From NCBI GenBank assembly GCA_963422655.1, contig OY730440.1:124001-188000 (forward strand): a stretch of DNA of 64,000 bases, in the 5' to 3' direction. The notes below the pieces were generated by a model that saw nothing but the letters and a program-made list of their open reading frames with translations, was not told where the DNA came from and searched no databases. Position 1 is the stretch's first letter; each line of letters opens with the position of its first letter. The translations under genes and the position numbers were made by a program. Below are positions 59,703 through 64,000 of this stretch, in pieces. The stretch is from CATQHS01 sp963422655. Lineage in GTDB: Bacteria > Actinomycetota > Acidimicrobiia > Acidimicrobiales > Aldehydirespiratoraceae.

Positions 59703-60338
59703 TCAACATGGCGCGACACTATCGGCTAGAAGCTCGGCCACGTTCAGCACTACCTCGGTTTGGGCAAAATGTAACCCGACTTCGTCGAAGGGTTCGACCA
59801 GGTAGCGTACGGCCGGTTCCGCAGTTGGTTCGTCTGGTACCGCCACTACGGTTAGGCGCCACCGCTCGGGATTCGACTTGGCCTTTTTTAATCTGCGGGG
59901 CGCTGACGCTGATCTCGGTGGTGCGGGATCGGTGGCCCTTGACCTCGATTTCACGGCCCAGGGCCCGCTCGGCCGCCACCACCGTGGCTACAGCCCGGGG
60001 TCGGTCTCGACCCGATCGGCGGTTTCGTCGGGGTCCGGCGGCGCCGCCAGCTTGTGAGCTTCGTCGAAGATCACAAGATCCCATTCACAGGCGGCGAGCT
60101 TGGCTTTGAGGTCGGTGGCCCGGGCCAACTGGTCGACTCGGGCACCAGCAGGTTTCTCCGCGAACGGGTTGCCGGTACGAGGCGCCTCCACCGCGCTGTG
60201 TGACATCAGCTCGCAGTCCAGACCGACTTCTCGTACAGCTCGTCCTGCCCGGCCGTCGCTCGTTCGGTAGGTGAGGGTGGCCGAGCTGGAGCCGTGCATC
60301 TCCAAGGCGATCACCGAGACGTCACCATCGGCCGCCAC
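59703..60338 (-). pseudogene. Remnant of a DEAH helicase with DUF3883-like C-terminus
   Basis: Pieces of one long protein remain in order but in different frames. First comes IALEMHGSSSATLTYRTSDGR (N-terminal strand region), then VGLDCELMSH...EAPRTGNPFAEKP...DQLARATDLKAKLAACEWDLVIFDEAHKL (helicase motif II, DEAH). After a stop and frame change follow VVAAERALGREIEVKGHR and, in a third frame, ERWRLTVVAVPDEP...AVRYLVEPFDEVGLHFAQTEVVLN, which matches the DUF3883-type end of SNF2-like helicases found beside DUF1156 genes. The Walker A segment and most of both helicase lobes (several hundred residues) are gone, so at least two internal deletions occurred. Confidence 0.75.
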
Positions 60339-60432
60339 GCCCTAGAGCCGCGGGCCAGTAGACAGGTCGGAGAACGCGAGAGTCAAAGCCCAGCTCCACC
60401 CGATGTTCGACTCATGCAGGGTTCACCCGGTG

Positions 60433-60454
60433 CCTGCCCCTTCGGTCGGGCAGG
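60433..60454 (-). terminator. Hairpin after the coiled-coil gene
   Basis: CCTGCCC, eight-base loop, GGGCAGG: a perfect 7-bp stem 19 bases beyond the stop codon of the minus-strand repeat gene. The rest of 60339-60472 shows nothing recognisable and may be further helicase debris. Confidence 0.45.
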
Positions 60455-60472
60455 ATAGTGGACGAACCCCGG

Positions 60473-60979
60473 TCAGACGGGCAGAATCAGTTCCAGGATC
60501 TCGCCGCGGTCCAAGCGCCCTTCGATCCTGGCTACCCGTTCACCAACTTTGCGGAGATCGGTCCTCAAGGCATCGATCTTGTCGTCGATCTTGTCGAATC
60601 TGCTGTCGACTTTGTCGAACCTGTCTTCGATCTTGTCGTCGATCTTGTCGAATCTGCTGTCGACTTTGTCGAACCTGTCTTCGAACCTGCTGTCGATCTT
60701 GTCGAATCTGCTGTCGACTTTGTCGAACCTGTCTTCGAACTTGTCGTCGATCTTGTCGAATCTGCTGTCGACTTTGTCGAACCTGTCTTCGAACTTGTCG
60801 TCGATCTTGTCGAATCTGCTGTCGACTTTGTCGAACCTGTCTTCGAACTTGTCGTCCATCCTGTCGATCTTGCCTTCAAGCCTGTCGCTTATAGTTCCCA
60901 TGACTCGAATCATCCAGATCGGCAGAGAGATCACTGCGGCCACCGAAACGCCCATCATCGACACCACGGCGATATCCAT
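60473..60979 (-). CDS. Membrane-anchored coiled-coil protein with five 18-residue repeats
   Basis: 168 residues from ATG 60979, with a strong GGGAGG seven bases upstream. One membrane segment at residues 4-27 (VSMMGVSVAAVISLPIWMI), then from residue 45 to 134 five copies of FEDRFDKVDSRFDKIDDK, a heptad-like amphipathic pattern, then DALRTDLRKVGERVARIEGRLD. It should form a long coiled coil on one side of the membrane; little else can be said. The family is not recognised. It lies just upstream, on the same strand, of the helicase remnant and methyltransferase genes. Confidence 0.8.
   Translation of the reverse strand: MDIAVVSMMGVSVAAVISLPIWMIRVMGTISDRLEGKIDRMDDKFEDRFDKVDSRFDKIDDKFEDRFDKVDSRFDKIDDKFEDRFDKVDSRFDKIDSRFEDRFDKVDSRFDKIDDKIEDRFDKVDSRFDKIDDKIDALRTDLRKVGERVARIEGRLDRGEILELILPV
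60578..60847. repeat. 54-bp tandem repeat, five copies, in the coiled-coil gene
   Basis: Five in-frame 54-base units, nearly identical; the main differences are GAC/GAG-type changes giving DK or SR at the unit ends and F or I at the start. Copy number can change without frameshift. The repeat keeps all six frames unusually open, which explains long antisense frames here. Confidence 0.9.
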
Positions 60980-60992
60980 TGCTCGACCTCCC

Positions 60993-61078
60993 GAAGACTC
61001 CAGTGAAATATACCATACCGAGACTACACCCAGTATAGCGTATCCTACTTTATTCCAATATATTTCTATATATTTCAT
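60993..61078. promoter_or_regulatory. AT-rich bidirectional promoter island
   Basis: The only strongly AT-rich stretch of the window. On the minus strand TATACT (with TTGGAA 15 bases upstream) and GGTATATTTC can serve as -10 elements of the coiled-coil gene. On the plus strand TATATA lies six bases before ATG 61079 of nth, a leaderless arrangement. Confidence 0.45.
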
Positions 61079-61750
61079 ATGGTGGATCCCGCAGCTATCA
61101 TTGAGCCGATGCCTCGCCCCCGATCCCCTCGAGGCCGGACTCGCCTCACTCACCAGAGGTTGTCCCTGGCCTACCCCGAGGCGGTGTGTGAACTGGACCA
61201 CCGCAACCCGTTCGAACTGTTGGTGGCCACGATCCTTTCGGCCCAGGCCACCGATGTGGGGGTCAACAAGGTCACCCCGGCCCTGTTCGAGAGGTTCCCC
61301 GATCCCTGGGCGCTGGCTGCGGTGGAGCCCGAGCATGTGGAACCCTACGTGAGCAGCATCGGGCTGTTTCGGCAGAAGTCCAAGAGCTTGGTGGGCATGT
61401 CCCGCCGGCTGGTCGACCACCACGCCGGCGAGGTCCCCGGCGCCATGGGCGACTTGGTCCGCCTGCCCGGAGTGGGGCGCAAGACTGCCAATGTCATTCG
61501 AAGCGTCGGTTTGGGCCGGCCCGGTTTGCCGGTCGACACCCACGTCACCCGACTGGCCAACCTGCTCGGCCTCACAACCGAGACCGACCCGGTGAAGATC
61601 GAGAAGGAGCTGAACCCCATGATCTTGGCCGCTGAGCGAGGGGACTTCAGCCTTCGCATGATCCTGCACGGCCGCCGGGTGTGCATAGCACGCCGACCCC
61701 GCTGCGAGGATTGCGTACTCAATGATTTCTGTCCCTCCAGCGCGCTGTGA
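61079..61750 (+). CDS. nth: Endonuclease III
   Basis: 223 residues (ATG 61079; GTG 61082 or ATG 61109 possible). Base-excision glycosylase/lyase for oxidised pyrimidines. Helix-hairpin-helix with catalytic Lys LPGVGRKTANVI near 125, catalytic Asp VDTHVTRLANLLG near 146, and the iron-sulfur cluster motif C-x6-C-x2-C-x5-C at the end (VCIARRPRCEDCVLNDFC). Confidence 0.94.
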   Translation: MVDPAAIIEPMPRPRSPRGRTRLTHQRLSLAYPEAVCELDHRNPFELLVATILSAQATDVGVNKVTPALFERFPDPWALAAVEPEHVEPYVSSIGLFRQKSKSLVGMSRRLVDHHAGEVPGAMGDLVRLPGVGRKTANVIRSVGLGRPGLPVDTHVTRLANLLGLTTETDPVKIEKELNPMILAAERGDFSLRMILHGRRVCIARRPRCEDCVLNDFCPSSAL

Positions 61751-61828
61751 CCGAGTGCATGCACTGCCGAGCGCTGCGAACGGCGACGACCGCAATGGCG
61801 GCACTGCCAGCGCGCTTGGATCGGATCG

Positions 61829-61834
61829 TATAGA
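61829..61834 (+). promoter_or_regulatory. Possible -10 element upstream of the hisD leader
   Basis: TATAGA, followed by a start region near 61841; it would give a leader of about 130 bases that contains the pseudoknot and hairpins described next. No good -35 is visible. Confidence 0.3.
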
Positions 61835-61855
61835 GTGTTTCGACGGCAGCCGGGT

Positions 61856-61905
61856 GGTTCCCGGTCACAGTCGGCGACACCAGGGAACCGCCGCCCTGTG
61901 TCGCC
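61856..61905 (+). ncRNA. Candidate H-type pseudoknot in the hisD leader
   Basis: GGTTCCC (61856-61862) pairs with GGGAACC (61883-61889), and GGCGACAC (61873-61880) with GTGTCGCC (61898-61905). The two perfect stems (7 and 8 bp) are interleaved, with connecting loops of 10, 2 and 8 bases, the geometry of an H-type pseudoknot. A strong hairpin begins one base later. It may be a metabolite-sensing or attenuator element; no known class was recognised with certainty. Confidence 0.45.
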
Positions 61906-61906
61906 T

Positions 61907-61937
61907 GCGGCCGCCCCCAGGGCCCGGGGGCGGCCGC
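61907..61937 (+). terminator. Strong GC hairpin before hisD
   Basis: GCGGCCGCCCCC, loop AGGGCCC, GGGGGCGGCCGC: a perfect 12-bp stem followed by TCTCTCCC. It may end the nth transcript, act as an attenuator of hisDC, or both. GCCGCCC at 61890-61896, between the pseudoknot strands, can alternatively pair with GGGCGGC at 61928-61934 and so open the hairpin. Confidence 0.6.
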
Positions 61938-61945
61938 TCTCTCCC

Positions 61946-61975
61946 AGCACCGCCCCGGTAGCGTTACGGGGTGCT
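61946..61975 (+). promoter_or_regulatory. hisD start region: leaderless -10 and start-covering hairpin
   Basis: TAGCGT (61959-61964) is six bases before GTG 61971, as in leaderless genes of this window. If transcription starts further upstream, AGCACC...CCCCG (61946-61957) can pair with CGGGGTGCT (61967-61975) and hide the GTG. Confidence 0.4.
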
Positions 61976-63266
61976 CAGCCGCTTGGATCTCCGGGGCCGA
62001 CCCAGCCCTTTGGCCCCCTTGCTGCCCCGGCCCCGTCACTGTGCCGACGGCCCTGTCGATGCGGTACGCGAGATCATCAATGCGGTACGAACCGGAGGTG
62101 ACAAGGCCCTCATCGAGTTGACCCGCCGCTTCGACGGGGTCGAGATCGAGGCCCTGACCGTTGGCACCGAGGCGATATCGGCCGCCGTGAACCGGACCTC
62201 CGAACCGGTTCGCACCGCTCTCAAGGCGGCGGCGGCGAACGTGACCGCATACCACGCCGGCCAAGTGCCCGGAGATGTCAGGTTCGACTCCGACGGTATC
62301 GTCGTCGAAGGATGGCATCGGCCCGTAGCTCGGGTGGGCTGCTACGTGCCCGGTGGCCGGGCTGCTTACCCCTCGACGGTGATCATGACCGCGGTACCGG
62401 CCCGGGTGGCCGGGGTGGACGAGATTGCCCTCGCTGTGCCACCCGGACCCGACGGATGCGTTCCCGACGTCGTCTTGGCTGCAGCCGCGATAGCCGGGGT
62501 CGACGAGATCCACCCGGTGGGAGGCGCGCAGGCCGTTGCAGCCCTGGCCTATGGAACCGAGTCGATCTCTCCTGTCGACGTCATCGCCGGGCCGGGCAAC
62601 CTCTACGTAGCTCTGGCCATACGAGAAATGGCCGGCACAGTGGGGGTGGCCTCCTGCTTTGCGGGACCGTCCGAGGTGGTGGTGGTGGCCGACGGCAGCG
62701 CCGATCCTGATCTGGCTGCCATAGACGTGATCGTGCAAGCCGAGCACGGCCCGGACGGGCTGGCCTGGCTGGTGACCTGGGACGAAGACGTGGCTGAGGC
62801 TGTCTCGGCATCGGTGAGCCGCTTGGCCGCCGACGCGGCCCGCTCCGACGAGATTGGCGCCACTTTGGAGTCGTCGGGCTATGCCGTGGTCTGCGACTCG
62901 CCTCAGCAGGCGATGGCTGCGGTCAACGAGATCGCCCCCGAACACCTCGAGCTCCAAGTCGCCGACCCGGATGCGCTGTTGCCGCTGGTGCGCAACGCCG
63001 GGGCCGTCTTCTGCGGACCCTGGACCCCGGCCTCGCTGGGCGACTACGTGGCCGGGCCCAGCCATGTGCTGCCCACCAACGGCACAGCCCGGTTCGCCAG
63101 CGCTCTGGGGGTGCGCGACTTCATGAAGGACCTGCACGTGATCCGGGCCGATCAGGCTGGCTTGGACCGGGTGGCAGCCCACGTGATCGCCTTGGCCGAA
63201 GCCGAGGGGATGGCAGCCCACGCCGATTCCATCCGGTTGCGAGCCTCGGCGGGGGACCGGTCATGA
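61971..63266 (+). CDS. hisD: Histidinol dehydrogenase
   Basis: 431 residues, GTG start. RVGCYVPGGRAAYPSTVIMTAVPARVAGV near 118, VGGAQAVAALAYGTESI near 185, zinc ligands in VQAEHGPDG near 262 and the C-terminal PEHLELQV and PSHVLPTNGTARF are diagnostic. Last two oxidation steps of histidine synthesis, with NAD and zinc. ATGA overlap with hisC. Confidence 0.95.
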   Translation: MLSRLDLRGRPSPLAPLLPRPRHCADGPVDAVREIINAVRTGGDKALIELTRRFDGVEIEALTVGTEAISAAVNRTSEPVRTALKAAAANVTAYHAGQVPGDVRFDSDGIVVEGWHRPVARVGCYVPGGRAAYPSTVIMTAVPARVAGVDEIALAVPPGPDGCVPDVVLAAAAIAGVDEIHPVGGAQAVAALAYGTESISPVDVIAGPGNLYVALAIREMAGTVGVASCFAGPSEVVVVADGSADPDLAAIDVIVQAEHGPDGLAWLVTWDEDVAEAVSASVSRLAADAARSDEIGATLESSGYAVVCDSPQQAMAAVNEIAPEHLELQVADPDALLPLVRNAGAVFCGPWTPASLGDYVAGPSHVLPTNGTARFASALGVRDFMKDLHVIRADQAGLDRVAAHVIALAEAEGMAAHADSIRLRASAGDRS

Positions 63267-64000
63267 CCGGGCTCGTGAAACCCCGCGCCGGCATCGCGGT
63301 GATGGAAGGCTACCACTCGCCCCAGCTCGAAGTGAAGGTCCGGCTCAACACCAACGAGAGCCCGGAGCCCCCGCCGGAGTCGTTCACCGACGCCGTGGCT
63401 CGGGCGGTGCGTACCATTGCCTGGAACCGCTATCCCGATCGGCGAGCCTGTCGGCTCCGGGCCCGAATCGCCGCCTTCCACGGCACCGAAGCCGACAACG
63501 TGTTCGCGGCCAACGGTTCCAACGAGGTGATCCAGAGCCTGCTGCTGGCCTACGGCGGTCCGGGACGGACCGCCGTCACCTTCGAACCCACCTACTCCCT
63601 GCACAGCCATCTGGCTCGCGTCACCGCCACCCCTGTGATCCAGGCCCAGCGCGACCGAGATCTGGCCCTGGACCTCGACGAAGCCACCGCGACTGTAGCC
63701 CGTCACCGGCCGGCCGTGACCTTTCTGTGCTCGCCCAACAACCCGACCGGCATGGTCGACGAGCCCCAGGTGATAGCGGCCGTTCTCGACTCGGTGAGGT
63801 CGGTAGGAGGCTTGCTGTGCGTGGACGAGGCCTATGGGCAGTTCAGCCCTTACAGCGCCCTCGACCTGGTGAGCCGGGACGTGCCGCTGGTGGTGACCAG
63901 GACCTACTCGAAGACATGGGCCATGGCCGGAGCCCGGCTCGGTTACCTGGTCGGCCCCGACTGGGTGGTGGACGAGATGGAAAAGGTTGCCCTGCCCTAT
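63263..64000 (+). CDS. hisC: Histidinol-phosphate aminotransferase (3' end cut by window)
   Basis: Starts at ATG 63263 overlapping the hisD stop and runs open to the edge, 246 residues visible. VRLNTNESPEPPP near 27, WNRYPD near 53, ANGSNEVIQ near 83, FLCSPNNPTG near 154, VDEAYGQFS near 190 and the PLP-binding Lys in TYSKTWAMAGARLGY near 217. Transfers the amino group to imidazole-acetol phosphate. The visible order hisD-hisC is the usual start of an actinobacterial his operon. Confidence 0.94.
   Translation, partial: MTGLVKPRAGIAVMEGYHSPQLEVKVRLNTNESPEPPPESFTDAVARAVRTIAWNRYPDRRACRLRARIAAFHGTEADNVFAANGSNEVIQSLLLAYGGPGRTAVTFEPTYSLHSHLARVTATPVIQAQRDRDLALDLDEATATVARHRPAVTFLCSPNNPTGMVDEPQVIAAVLDSVRSVGGLLCVDEAYGQFSPYSALDLVSRDVPLVVTRTYSKTWAMAGARLGYLVGPDWVVDEMEKVALPY

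Noticed and set aside
60578..60847. Regular repeats resembling a CRISPR array
   Set aside because: The 54-base units are contiguous with no unique spacers and encode an in-frame coiled-coil repeat with a proper start and ribosome binding site.
60403..61352. Long plus-strand frames rich in Leu/Ser, Val/Asp or Cys/Arg
   Set aside because: They are antisense to the 54-bp repeat gene; a repeat of a multiple of three keeps all frames open.
61856..61905. ZTP (pfl) riboswitch before hisD
   Set aside because: Parts such as GGTCACAGTCGGCG and CCGCCGCCCTG recall it, but the conserved arrangement does not align well; only a general pseudoknot is claimed.
1..64000. tRNA or rRNA genes, insertion sequences, integrases, CRISPR arrays
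   Set aside because: None could be recognised by eye on either strand.

Overview
The window is a high-GC chromosomal segment of an actinobacterium. The gene complement (MtrA/MtrB with an LpqB-like lipoprotein, a PimB'-type mannosyltransferase, mycothiol synthase MshD, bacterial proteasome activator Bpa, DivIVA/SepF/YggT next to ftsZ, no ftsA, menaquinone genes menA/menG) points to Actinomycetota. The divergent sequences, the compact dcw cluster and the frequent leaderless-type promoters would fit an Acidimicrobiia-like lineage, but that placement is inference.

Layout. 1-19150: end of a fibronectin-type protein, an ORF broken by an amber codon, queG, pimB', an SRPBCC protein, a ROK kinase, glpK (opposite strand), phosphofructokinase, an mtrA-mtrB-lpqB-like operon with a small coupled membrane protein, dinB, a DUF3040 protein, a moxR-DUF58-transglutaminase operon, a second ROK kinase, an HNH protein and a lipoate-ligase-like protein. 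19150-37400: division and cell wall (dcw) cluster mraZ-rsmH-ftsL-ftsI-murE-mraY-murD-ftsW-murG-murC-murB-ftsQ-ftsZ-pgeF-yggS-sepF-yggT-divIVA. Almost every junction from rsmH to ftsQ overlaps by 1-4 bases, and murF is missing. 37400-45410: a DksA-like protein without zinc cysteines, lspA, rluD, an Rrf2 regulator, a phosphodiesterase, bpa and dnaE, the last preceded by three DnaA-box-like 9-mers. 45410-53540: an unrecognised protein, a nitroreductase, a DUF35/thiolase pair, a YyaL-type protein, menA, menG, a small membrane protein and mshD.

53587-60979 is the accessory part. It holds a two-gene BREX-like unit, a DUF499-type ATPase with an N-terminal HEPN domain and a DUF1156 DNA methyltransferase, behind a wrecked helicase with a DUF3883-like C-terminus. 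The methyltransferase has a 16-base G/C homopolymer directly before its SAM-binding motif, which is the architecture of a phase-variable switch; the given sequence is in the ON frame. Next to it is a membrane-anchored coiled-coil protein made of five 18-residue repeats, with an AT-rich promoter island. 61079-64000 returns to core metabolism: nth, then hisD and hisC behind a leader that can form an H-type pseudoknot followed by a strong GC hairpin.

The strongest leads for something undescribed are the phase-variable DUF1156/DUF499 unit with its lost helicase, the adjacent repeat protein, the hisD leader, the DnaA boxes before dnaE, and the 24-base inverted repeat covering the rsmH start. No tRNA, rRNA, CRISPR array, insertion sequence or phage integrase was found.
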